Positions 33,762 to 42,067 of a stretch of 64,000 nt of DNA are shown one piece after another; position 1 is the stretch's first letter, and every line of letters starts with the position of its first letter. The notes below the pieces were generated by a model. That model was not told the origin of the DNA and did not search any database. It worked only from the letters and a program-made list of their open reading frames with translations. The translations under genes and the position numbers were made by a program. Source of the stretch: CBIHON01 sp966211965 (GTDB taxonomy: Bacteria; Pseudomonadota; Gammaproteobacteria; Burkholderiales; Burkholderiaceae_D); assembly GCA_966211965.1 (NCBI GenBank), contig CBIHON010000017.1, positions 37,314-101,313 of the forward strand, given 5' to 3'.

Positions 33762-35474
33762 TCAGAATTCTTCCCAGTTGTCGGTGACGGTGCCGCTTTT
33801 TGCTGCAGGTGGCCTTGAACCGCCGCTTGTGAGTTTTTTGACGTTGCCGGATTTTGGCAACGTCCTGGGGGCCGGGGTGATGGTAGGCCCAGGGCGTGGC
33901 GCCGCTGGGGTGGGGGATGGGGTATTCGCCTGGGCCAGCTTGAACACGCTTACCACTTGCGACAAATGTCCGGCCTGGTCTTGCATGCTTTGCGCGGCCG
34001 CCGCCGCTTCTTCCACCAGCGCTGCATTCTGCTGCGTTGCATCGTCCATCTGGGTCACGGCCTGGTTGATTTGTTCGATGCCCGAAGTCTGTTCGTGACT
34101 GGCGAATGCGATCTCGCCCATGATGTCGGTGACGCGTTTGACGCTGGCGACGATCTCGTTCATCGTCGCGCCGGCCTGATCGACCAGTTTGGCGCCGGTG
34201 TCGACCTTTTCGACCGAGTCACCGATCAGCGTCTTGATCTCTTTCGCGGCGCCGGCCGAGCGCTGTGCCAGGTTGCGCACTTCGGCCGCCACTACTGCGA
34301 AGCCGCGGCCTTGCTCACCTGCGCGGGCCGCTTCCACCGCCGCGTTCAATGCCAGGATATTGGTCTGGAATGCGATGCCGTCGATCACGCCGATGATGTC
34401 GACGATCTTGCGCGAGGACTCATTGATCGATCCCATCGTTTCTACGACTTGCGATACCACCGCGCCGCCCTTGACTGCGATTTCGGATGCGGTGACGGCA
34501 AGTTCGTTGGCTTGACGCGCATTGTCGGCATTTTGCTTGACGGTGGAGGTCAGTTCTTCCAGCGAGGTCGCGGTTTTTTCCAGCGAGCTGGCTTGCTGTT
34601 CGGTGCGCGAAGACAAATCCATGTTGCCGCTGGCGATCTGGCCCGATGCGGTGGCGATGGTGTCGGTGCCGACGCGCACTTCGCCCACGGTGCGGGCCAG
34701 GCTTTGATTCATATCCTTGAGTGCTTGCAGCAACTGTCCGGTTTCATCCTTGCTCTGGACGGCGATGTCAACGGTCAGGTCGCCGCCGGCCACGTGCTTG
34801 GCGATCATCACGGCTTCATTCAAGGGGCGGGTGATGGAGCGCGTGATCCAGAACGAAAAGCCGGCTCCGATAAGGATCGCCAGAATCCCGAGCACGATCA
34901 TCGCCAAATGTGCCGCGTCGATATCGTGCTTGGTCCGGGAGCCGCTGACTTCCATCTGCTTGACGTTCATGTCGACCAGCATCTTGATTTCCGCCAGCAG
35001 CGCATCGAGTGCAGGGAAGGTGTCGGTATTCATCATCTTCGTCGCATCGTCGCGCTTGTCCGCTTCAACCAGTTCTGCCACCTTGAGAAAGGACGTCGAA
35101 TAGGTGGCGCGCGCCGCTTGTACTTTCGCTACCTGCGCCTTTTCTTCCTGGGTGTCCGCCAGTTTGTCGAGAGTCTCCAGCGCGGCGTTGATGGTTTTTT
35201 TATTGGCATCGATCCGCTCATAGCTCTTGGCGCGGGCTGCCTGATCCGGCAGGATGAACAAGGCCAGTGTTCGGCGCGCATCTTCTCGCGCCGCGGAATC
35301 AATGGTGCCGGCCGCGACCACGCTAACCGAATCTTCCTCGATGATTTTGCTATGGTCGTTGCCGATGGTGGTAAGGCTGGCAATGCTGACCAATGCCATC
35401 ACCACCATCAACGCCAGGAGGATGCCGAAGCCTGCATTCAAGCGGATGCTGATCTTGAAATTTTTAAAATTCAT
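33762..35474 (-). CDS. Methyl-accepting chemotaxis protein (4HB type)
   Basis: A 570-residue receptor with TM1 at about residues 12-32, a 150-residue periplasmic four-helix domain, TM2 near 190-210 (HLAMIVLGILAILIGAGFSF), a HAMP domain and the long signalling coiled coil with the strictly conserved hairpin (NILALNAAVEAARAGEQGRG, then FAVVAAEVRNLAQRS). It ends in NWEEF, a tethering pentapeptide for CheR/CheB. A Pro-rich linker leads to it. The ATG at 35474 sits at the first TM. It is adjacent to cheW and another MCP. The ligand is unknown. Confidence 0.94.
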   Translation of the reverse strand: MNFKNFKISIRLNAGFGILLALMVVMALVSIASLTTIGNDHSKIIEEDSVSVVAAGTIDSAAREDARRTLALFILPDQAARAKSYERIDANKKTINAALETLDKLADTQEEKAQVAKVQAARATYSTSFLKVAELVEADKRDDATKMMNTDTFPALDALLAEIKMLVDMNVKQMEVSGSRTKHDIDAAHLAMIVLGILAILIGAGFSFWITRSITRPLNEAVMIAKHVAGGDLTVDIAVQSKDETGQLLQALKDMNQSLARTVGEVRVGTDTIATASGQIASGNMDLSSRTEQQASSLEKTATSLEELTSTVKQNADNARQANELAVTASEIAVKGGAVVSQVVETMGSINESSRKIVDIIGVIDGIAFQTNILALNAAVEAARAGEQGRGFAVVAAEVRNLAQRSAGAAKEIKTLIGDSVEKVDTGAKLVDQAGATMNEIVASVKRVTDIMGEIAFASHEQTSGIEQINQAVTQMDDATQQNAALVEEAAAAAQSMQDQAGHLSQVVSVFKLAQANTPSPTPAAPRPGPTITPAPRTLPKSGNVKKLTSGGSRPPAAKSGTVTDNWEEF

Positions 35475-35526
35475 TGTGCCGTTCCTCTTTTTTATTGATT
35501 TGTGCGCTGACGATATGCTTTGAATC

Positions 35527-36036
35527 TTAGGTAGCCAGTTTTGCAATCAATCCCATTTCAGCGCCCGACATCAGCTTGTCGATATCGACCAGGATCAGCA
35601 TGCGCTCGTCGATGGTACCCAGGCCGATCAGGTAGTCGGTATTGAATGCGGTGCCCATTTCCGGCGCCGGCCTGATCTGCTCCTGCTTCAGGGAAATCAC
35701 GTCCGACACGCTGTCGACCACCATCCCGACCACGCGGCCGCTGATATTCAGGATGATCACCACCGTGAACTGGTCATAGTTCGGTTCGCCCAGATTGAAC
35801 TTGATGCGCATGTCGATGATCGGCACGATGATGCCGCGCAGATTGACTACGCCTTTGATGAAGTCGGGGGAGTTGGCAATGCAGGTTACGGCTTCGTAGC
35901 CGCGCAACTCCTGCACTTTCAGAATATCGATGCCATATTCTTCTTTGCCCAGGGTGAATGCAAGAAACTCGCTTCCCGCATTGTCCGCGGTGGCTTGCGC
36001 GCTTCCGGGAGCATTGTTCATGGCAGTCTGCATCAT
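35527..36036 (-). CDS. cheW: Chemotaxis coupling protein CheW
   Basis: A 169-residue CheW with an N-terminal extension of about 20 residues. It links MCPs to the kinase CheA. Conserved strands: EFLAFTLGKEEYGIDILKVQ, KGVVNLRGIIVPIIDMRIKF and VVGMVVDSVSDVI. The Arg in NLRG is the usual CheA/MCP contact. Ribosome site AAGGATGAG. It lies between two MCP genes on the same strand. Confidence 0.96.
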   Translation of the reverse strand: MMQTAMNNAPGSAQATADNAGSEFLAFTLGKEEYGIDILKVQELRGYEAVTCIANSPDFIKGVVNLRGIIVPIIDMRIKFNLGEPNYDQFTVVIILNISGRVVGMVVDSVSDVISLKQEQIRPAPEMGTAFNTDYLIGLGTIDERMLILVDIDKLMSGAEMGLIAKLAT

Positions 36037-36275
36037 GGCCTCATCCTTATAAAAACTATCGATACAGATTGCGTCATCCTGGCGCCGGGCCTTGCCGAAA
36101 CCAAGAAAACGCCATCGCCTGATTCATGCCGCGACAACCGCCATGAACCGCACATCCAAGGTGAAAGGTTTCAGAATTGAAATAAAAGAGTAGCAGAGTC
36201 CCGGCAATAATGCGATATGAAATTACCCTCGGCATCGCATCGGTGAAACCGGTGCCGACGCTCTGCCGGCCGGGG

Positions 36276-37979
36276 TCAAAACTCTTCCCATTCAGAGGTA
36301 TTGCCGGCGGTCTGCTTTGGCGAGGACGTCACGGGACTCAGCCTCGCCTTGCCTGCAACTGGCGTCTCCGGCGGCCGTATCGCCGGAGACGCAGCATGTC
36401 TTGCAGCAGATGCAGGCGCCGCAAGCGCGGCTGCATGGGAAAGCTTGAATACGCCGACCGCGCGCGACAAGTTTCCGATTTGATCCTCCATTGCTTGCGC
36501 GGCGGCGGCGGCCTGTTCCACCAGCGCGGCGTTTTGCTGGGTCACGTCATCCATCTGCGTGATGGCCTGGTTGATCTGTTCGATGCCGGAGTTTTGTTCC
36601 TGACTGGCGGCCGTGATTTCGCTGATGATGTCGGTAACGCGCTTGACGCTGGCCACCACTTCATTCATGGTGGCGCCGGCTTGGTCGACCAGCTTGGTGC
36701 CGGCATCGACTTTCTCGACCGAGTTGCCAATCAGGGTTTTGATTTCCTTGGCGGCTGCTGCCGAGCGCTGCGCCAGGTTGCGCACTTCGGCAGCCACCAC
36801 GGCAAAGCCTCGCCCCTGTTCGCCGGCGCGCGCCGCTTCCACTGCTGCGTTTAACGCCAGGATATTGGTCTGGAACGCAATGCCGTCGATGACCGCAATG
36901 ATGTCGACGATCTTCTTCGACGATTCATTGATCGAACCCATGGTCTGTACCACTTCGGACACCACCGAACCGCCCTTGAGTGCGACTTCGGAAGCCGACA
37001 CGGCAAGCTGGCTGGCTTGGTGCGCATTGTCGGCGTTTTGCTTGACGGTGGAGGTCAGTTCTTCCATCGAGGAGGCGGTTTCTTCGAGCGAGCTGGCTTG
37101 CTGTTCGGTGCGCGAAGACAAATCCATATTGCCGCTGGCGATCTGGGCTGATGCGGTGACCAGGGTATCGGTGCCGCTGCGTACTTCGCGCACGATATTG
37201 GCCAGGCTGCCGTTCATATCTTTCAGCGCTTGCATCAACTGTCCGGTTTCATCGGTGGACTTTACTTCGATATTCGCGGTAAGGTCGCCGTCTGCCACTC
37301 GTCTTGCCATGGCAACCGCCGCACTCATCGGATTGGTGATGCTGCGGGTGGCGAGCCAGGCTGCCAGCAGCGCAATCGCCAGGGCGCCCAGCGCGGTCGT
37401 CGTCATGATGATGCGGCCGCTGGCGAAGGCGCTCTTGGCGAGATTGGATTCCTCCGCCATTTTGCCGGCTTGCAGATCAATCATCTCATTGATCTGCTTG
37501 ATGTAAGTGCGCTCGGCATCTTTGATCTTGCTGTTCAGAAGGGCTTTGGCTTCCGATTGCTTGCCATCGGATAGCAGAGCCAGCAATTCTTTCTGCGCTT
37601 CCAGGTCCTTGCTGCGGGCCTCGGTGATGGCAGTGAAGATAGTGCGCGCTTTGGGCACATTGATGATCTTGTCGAAGGTGTCCAGCAAGCCTTTGTTGGT
37701 GGTGCGCAGAGCGTTCATGGCCTCGATTTCTTTTTTCAGGCCTTCGGCATCGCTGTCGATCAAGGCGTTGCGCAGGTGCTGGTGGATCAGGGAAACGTTG
37801 TATTTGACTTCGGTGGCCAGGGTGATTTTCTTGTAGCGGTCTTCCAGCATGTTGTTCATGCGCTGTTCGGCATCATGCATGCGCGCCAGCGAGACAGCTA
37901 CGATAATGGCCAGGAACAGGATGATCAAGCCGAATGCCAAGCCCAGACGGACTCCGATTTTCAGATTTGCGATTTTCAA
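36276..37979 (-). CDS. Methyl-accepting chemotaxis protein
   Basis: A 567-residue receptor similar to the other MCP over the HAMP and signalling region but different in the periplasmic sensor (about residues 33-190, with many charged residues and RMHDAEQRMNNMLEDRYKKI), so it should sense another ligand. The signalling hairpin region is almost identical, and it ends SEWEEF, a slightly different CheR/CheB tether. Ribosome site GAGGAGGGGG. It is separated from cheW by 240 bases. Confidence 0.94.
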   Translation of the reverse strand: MKIANLKIGVRLGLAFGLIILFLAIIVAVSLARMHDAEQRMNNMLEDRYKKITLATEVKYNVSLIHQHLRNALIDSDAEGLKKEIEAMNALRTTNKGLLDTFDKIINVPKARTIFTAITEARSKDLEAQKELLALLSDGKQSEAKALLNSKIKDAERTYIKQINEMIDLQAGKMAEESNLAKSAFASGRIIMTTTALGALAIALLAAWLATRSITNPMSAAVAMARRVADGDLTANIEVKSTDETGQLMQALKDMNGSLANIVREVRSGTDTLVTASAQIASGNMDLSSRTEQQASSLEETASSMEELTSTVKQNADNAHQASQLAVSASEVALKGGSVVSEVVQTMGSINESSKKIVDIIAVIDGIAFQTNILALNAAVEAARAGEQGRGFAVVAAEVRNLAQRSAAAAKEIKTLIGNSVEKVDAGTKLVDQAGATMNEVVASVKRVTDIISEITAASQEQNSGIEQINQAITQMDDVTQQNAALVEQAAAAAQAMEDQIGNLSRAVGVFKLSHAAALAAPASAARHAASPAIRPPETPVAGKARLSPVTSSPKQTAGNTSEWEEF

Positions 37980-38424
37980 TTTCCCCCTCCTCGAATAATC
38001 TTATATTTTGTCTTGCACAAAGGGCGGATGGAAAATACATGGCTCGGGTTGTTGGCGTCGACTGGCGCGCCAACTCCGTCGCCTGGTTCGCCGCCGTGTG
38101 CACCATGGCTGCACCCTTGTCAAACAATCATCGACGCCGTTGCCGGCATCATTTTTCAAACCAGGTCGGTTGATCCTTTCGAAGTGTGTTGCAACGCTTG
38201 CCGCGTATATGAAAAACCAATAGCCAGGAGCGAAAGGCCAGTTCCTTTAAATCGGTTCGGGAAGTTCGAAGATCGCTTGAAGATCGCCTAAGAACCGTCT
38301 AAATAAACCATGCAGGGCAATGATTGGCCCTGAGTAAGATTAGCAGAGTGATGACAAGAATGCGATATGAATCGCCTGGGGAGCCTGCGAAAAACCGCCG
38401 TATTGCGCAGGTCGCGGAGGATGG
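37980..38424. other. Intergenic region without a recognised gene
   Basis: 445 bases between the amiC stop and the second MCP start. I see no coding sequence with a ribosome site. The 3' side near 38310-38333 has a weak inverted repeat (CAGGGCAATGATTGGCCCTG) that could end amiC transcription, and an AT-rich stretch near 37990-38020 could hold the MCP promoter, but no clear sigma28 (flagellar) box is seen. Confidence 0.5.
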
Positions 38425-39723
38425 TCAAGTCATCCGGTTTTTCGATAGCGGCGGATTCTTCGCGAAGTATTTTTTGATTCCTTTCAAGACCGCTTCGGCC
38501 AGCTGGTCCTGGTAGGCATTGTCGCTCAGCTTGGCTTCTTCCTCGGGATTGGAAATGAAGGCGGTTTCGATCAGGATGCTGGGGATGTCGGGCGCTTTCA
38601 AGACCGCGAATCCGGCTTGTTCGACCGCCCCCTTGTGTAAACGGTTGACGCCGCCGATTTCGCCCAGCACCGCTTTGCCGAGTTTCAGGCTGTCGTTGAT
38701 CTGGGCGGTGGTGGAGAGGTCGAGCAGGACGCTGGCGAGTTGGCGGTCGTGGCTCTTGATGTTGATGCCGCCGATCAGGTCCGCGGCGTTTTCCTTGTTG
38801 GCCAGCCAACGCGCGGCGGTCGACGATGCACCTTTTTCCGACAGCACAAAGACCGAGGAGCCGCGCGCCGTGGGTTCGACAAAGGCGTCGGCATGGATCG
38901 AGACGAACAGGTCGGCTTGCACCTTGCGCGCTTTCTGCACGCGTACGTGCAGCGGTACGAAGAAGTCGGCGTCGCGCGTCAGCATCACGCGCATGTTCGG
39001 CTGCTGTTCGATCTTGCCCTTGATACGTTTGGCGATCGCCAGCACCACGTCTTTTTCGCGGCTGCCGGAGCGCCCGACGGCGCCAGGATCTTCGCCGCCG
39101 TGGCCGGGGTCGAGTGCAATGGTCAGCATGCGCGTGAGCTGAGGCGTTTTTTCTTCTTGCGCTTCGGCGGCTTTCGGCATGGCTTCGAGCTGCTGCGGTT
39201 TGCTTTCCGGCTGCGGATCGCGCGACCATTCGCCTTTGGCGATCAGGGCGGCGATCGGGTCCGGCGCATTAACCGGATACAAGTCGAACACCAGCCGGTG
39301 CCGATACTCGCCGACCGGCGCCAGGGTGAAAACCTGGGGGCTGACTTCTTCTTTCAGATCGAATACCAGGCGTACCACGCCCGGTCGATTTTGCCCGACC
39401 CGCACTTGCTTGATATAAGGGTCGTCACCCTGGATTTTGGCGACCAGCTGCTTGAGCGCCTGGTTGAGTTCGATGCCTTCGATATCGACTACCAGCCGTT
39501 CCGGGTCCTTGACGGTGAAATGGTTAACCTTGAGCACGCTGTCGTTTTCCAGCGTGACGCGGGTATAGTCATCCGAAGGCCAGACGCGCACCGCGAGGAT
39601 TTGCGCGGCTTGCGCGCAATGTGGTGCGAAAACGGACAGGAGCAGCGTACCGCCGGCCTTGAGGACGGTGCGGCGGGTTGGCGAAGTCAGAGATTTGGCG
39701 CGAAGTGCAGTCGATCGAGGCAT
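38425..39723 (-). CDS. amiC: N-acetylmuramoyl-L-alanine amidase AmiC
   Basis: A 432-residue periplasmic amidase that cleaves septal peptidoglycan during cell separation. A twin-arginine signal (SPTRRTVLKAGG...) is followed by an AMIN domain (about residues 40-140) for septal targeting, a linker, and an Amidase_3 zinc domain with DPGHGGEDPGAVG (His), the Glu after it (REKDVVLAIA), FVSIHADAF (His) and IETAFISNPEEE (catalytic Glu). It overlaps tsaE by 37 bases. The usual neighbour mutL is about 9 kb away here. Confidence 0.95.
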   Translation of the reverse strand: MPRSTALRAKSLTSPTRRTVLKAGGTLLLSVFAPHCAQAAQILAVRVWPSDDYTRVTLENDSVLKVNHFTVKDPERLVVDIEGIELNQALKQLVAKIQGDDPYIKQVRVGQNRPGVVRLVFDLKEEVSPQVFTLAPVGEYRHRLVFDLYPVNAPDPIAALIAKGEWSRDPQPESKPQQLEAMPKAAEAQEEKTPQLTRMLTIALDPGHGGEDPGAVGRSGSREKDVVLAIAKRIKGKIEQQPNMRVMLTRDADFFVPLHVRVQKARKVQADLFVSIHADAFVEPTARGSSVFVLSEKGASSTAARWLANKENAADLIGGINIKSHDRQLASVLLDLSTTAQINDSLKLGKAVLGEIGGVNRLHKGAVEQAGFAVLKAPDIPSILIETAFISNPEEEAKLSDNAYQDQLAEAVLKGIKKYFAKNPPLSKNRMT

Positions 39724-40172
39724 TGAACACCCTTGTCGGACAATGCATGCAATTCTACATTACGCCCGTGGCCGGCCACCGTCAAAAAAATCTCGATATC
39801 GGGCGGCGGCAATACCGGTTCGCCTTTTTCGGGCCACTCGACGATGCAGACGTTTTCCGCATTGAAATGCTCGCGGAAACCGGCGTCGAGAAATTCTTCC
39901 GGGCCGGCCATGCGGTACAGGTCGAAATGAATCACTTCCAGCGGTCGCCCGCCGATCATCAGCGCATACGGTTCGGCCAAGGTGTAGGTCGGGCTTTTGA
40001 CATGGCCGGCGTAACCTGCGGCGTGCAGCAGGGCGCGGGTCAGAGCGGTTTTGCCGGCGCCGAGGTCGCCGTGCAAATAGAGCGTCAGGCCGGGTACAAG
40101 TGCGCGCGCCAGCGCCGCACCGAGAGCGAGGGTGCCGGCTTCGTCTTTCAAGTGGTCTTTGAAATGCTGCAT
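39687..40172 (-). CDS. tsaE: tRNA threonylcarbamoyladenosine biosynthesis ATPase TsaE
   Basis: About 161 residues. TsaE supports the TsaBCDE complex that makes t6A37 in tRNA. P-loop LHGDLGAGKTALTRALL, SPTYTLAEPYA and EVIHFDLYRM are family motifs, and IVEWPEKGE is the Walker B-like region. Start chosen at the ATG at 40172 (MQHFKDHLKDE); an upstream start at 40244 would run into queG. Divergent from queG by about 90 bases. Confidence 0.95.
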   Translation of the reverse strand: MQHFKDHLKDEAGTLALGAALARALVPGLTLYLHGDLGAGKTALTRALLHAAGYAGHVKSPTYTLAEPYALMIGGRPLEVIHFDLYRMAGPEEFLDAGFREHFNAENVCIVEWPEKGEPVLPPPDIEIFLTVAGHGRNVELHALSDKGVQCLDRLHFAPNL

Positions 40173-40263
40173 AAAGATATATGATTGCGAGACAGCGGGT
40201 GCCGCCGAGGCTTTATGATGCGCCTTGGCATTTGCCGAACTCAAATTTTCAGTCCTGTTCCCT

Positions 40264-41394
40264 GTGACCCTTCAAGATAAAGCCGCCGCCGACCTTGCCG
40301 GTCTGGCCCTCGCCATCAAGGCTTGGGGCCGCGAACTCGGCTTTGCTGAAATCCGTATCGCCGACATTGATCTTGCGCAAGCGGAAGCCGGTTTGCAAGC
40401 CTGGCTCGATGCCGGCATGCACGGTGAGATGGATTATATGGCAAGCCACGGCATGAAACGTGCGCGGCCGGCGGAACTGGTGCCGGGCACGGTGCGCGCC
40501 ATCATGGCGCGCATGGATTATTTGCCACGCGGTGGCGGTCCCGACTGGCGCGCACGCGAAGCCGAACATGCCGCCAAATCCGGCGCGGCGGTGGTGTCGT
40601 TGTATGCGCGCGGACGCGATTATCACAAGGTATTGCGCGGACGTCTGCAGCAGCTGGCGGACCGTGTCAAACGCGAAATCGGTGAATTCGGCTATCGCGT
40701 GTTTACCGATTCGGCGCCGGTGATGGAAGTCGCGCTGGCGGAAAAGTCCGGCTTGGGCTGGCGCGGCAAGCATACGCTGTTGCTTAATCGCGAAGCGGGT
40801 TCGATGTTTTTCCTGGGCGAGATCTATACCGATTTGCCGTTGCCGGTCGATGCGCCGGCCGGCGCGCATTGCGGCCAATGCCGTGCCTGCATCGAGGTCT
40901 GTCCGACCCAGGCGATCCTGGGGCCGTACCGGCTCGATGCGCGGCGCTGCATTTCCTATCTGACGCTGGAATTGAAGGGCAGCATTCCGCTTGAACTGCG
41001 CCCCTTGATCGGCAATCGCGTGGTCGGCTGCGACGATTGTCAATTGGCATGTCCATGGAACAAGTTCGCGCAGCGCGCGACGTTGTCCGATTTCGACGTC
41101 CGGCATGGCCTGGACCGCGCCAGCCTGGTTGCGCTGTTCGGCTGGAGCGAAGAGGAATTCAACCGTAATACCGAGGGCAGTGCGCTGCGGCGCATCGGTT
41201 ATGCGCGCTGGTTGCGCAATATGGCGGTGGGCCTGGGCAATGCGGCGCGGGGCGGAGCGCCGATGCCGGAAATCGTCGCGGCGCTGGAGGCGCGGGGTGA
41301 TCATCCTTCCGAGCTGGTGCGCGAGCATGTGGCGTGGGCCTTGGATCGGCACCGGATGGCATATTCATGCGCACTTGAGCCGTACGCTACTTGA
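40264..41394 (+). CDS. queG: Epoxyqueuosine reductase QueG
   Basis: A 376-residue cobalamin- and iron-sulphur-dependent enzyme, last step of queuosine-tRNA synthesis. Two 4Fe-4S motifs are present: CGQCRACIEVCPTQAI and the partner Cys in CDDCQLACPWNK. The N-terminal part has HGEMDYMASHGMKRARP and the conserved Asp in DSAPVMEVALAEKSGLGWRGK. A GTG at 40264 aligns with the family start; a TTG at 40225 in frame is possible. It overlaps the convergent dctR end by 8 bases. The HEAT-like C-terminus follows. Confidence 0.95.
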   Translation: MTLQDKAAADLAGLALAIKAWGRELGFAEIRIADIDLAQAEAGLQAWLDAGMHGEMDYMASHGMKRARPAELVPGTVRAIMARMDYLPRGGGPDWRAREAEHAAKSGAAVVSLYARGRDYHKVLRGRLQQLADRVKREIGEFGYRVFTDSAPVMEVALAEKSGLGWRGKHTLLLNREAGSMFFLGEIYTDLPLPVDAPAGAHCGQCRACIEVCPTQAILGPYRLDARRCISYLTLELKGSIPLELRPLIGNRVVGCDDCQLACPWNKFAQRATLSDFDVRHGLDRASLVALFGWSEEEFNRNTEGSALRRIGYARWLRNMAVGLGNAARGGAPMPEIVAALEARGDHPSELVREHVAWALDRHRMAYSCALEPYAT

Positions 41395-41977
41395 GCAGCC
41401 CCGCCAGTTCCACCGCCGTCTTCACATTCATCTTGTCGAAAATATGGGCGCGGTGCACCTCGACGGTTCGCATGCTGATGCCGAGCTGGTCGGCGATGAC
41501 CTTGTTCATCTTGCCGGCGAGGATCAGGTCGAGCACTTCGCGTTCACGCGTCGACAGTCCCGCCAGCCGGGTATGGACCTGCGCTTTCGCGCCGGCCTGG
41601 CGTGATGCGGCAAGCGCTTCCTGCACGCGGTCCATCAGCTTGTTGTCGTTGAACGGTTTTTCAAAAAAATCGAAGGCGCCGCGTTTGAGCGTATCGACTG
41701 CCATCGGCACGTCGCCATGACCGGTCAGGAAAATCACCGGCAGCCGTTGCACCAGGTTGCGCGCGGCCAGGGTGTCGAAGAGGGCGGCGCCGCTGATGTC
41801 GGGCATGCGAATGTCGAGCAGGATGCATTCGCCGTCGGCGTCGGCCTCGTTGCGGCTGTCGAGCGCGGCAAGAAAGGCTGCGCCGCCTTGGTAGGCAGCG
41901 GCGGCAATGCCGCGCGACCTGGCTAGCCAAGCGAGCGAATCGCGGATTACTTCTTCATCGTCAACTATGTGCAGCAT
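41387..41977 (-). CDS. dctR: C4-dicarboxylate two-component response regulator (FixJ/NarL-type, DctR)
   Basis: A 196-residue regulator: receiver domain with HIVDDEEVIRD, phospho-Asp in ILLDIRMPDISG, Thr in IFLTGHGD and Lys in FFEKPF, then a LuxR-type HTH (LSTREREVLDLILAGKMNK, TVEVHRAHIFDKMNVKTAVEL). Start 41977 has GGAGGGG at the right distance; the 41992 ATG does not. It is 90 bases after the sensor kinase on the same strand, and the pair is divergent from the TRAP transporter genes, the Rhodobacter DctSR-DctPQM arrangement. Confidence 0.9.
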   Translation of the reverse strand: MLHIVDDEEVIRDSLAWLARSRGIAAAAYQGGAAFLAALDSRNEADADGECILLDIRMPDISGAALFDTLAARNLVQRLPVIFLTGHGDVPMAVDTLKRGAFDFFEKPFNDNKLMDRVQEALAASRQAGAKAQVHTRLAGLSTREREVLDLILAGKMNKVIADQLGISMRTVEVHRAHIFDKMNVKTAVELAGLLK

Positions 41978-42067
41978 GATCCCCTCCAGCATGTCTGTTT
42001 TAATGCTGCTCTTGCTTCTTGTTGTTTTGGCAGCAGGAAATGGCGTTAGTGTAACGATAAATCCTTA

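Noticed and set aside
33957..35498. A 513-codon plus-strand frame opposite the first MCP
   Set aside because: Shadow of the conserved MCP signalling domain; no start context.
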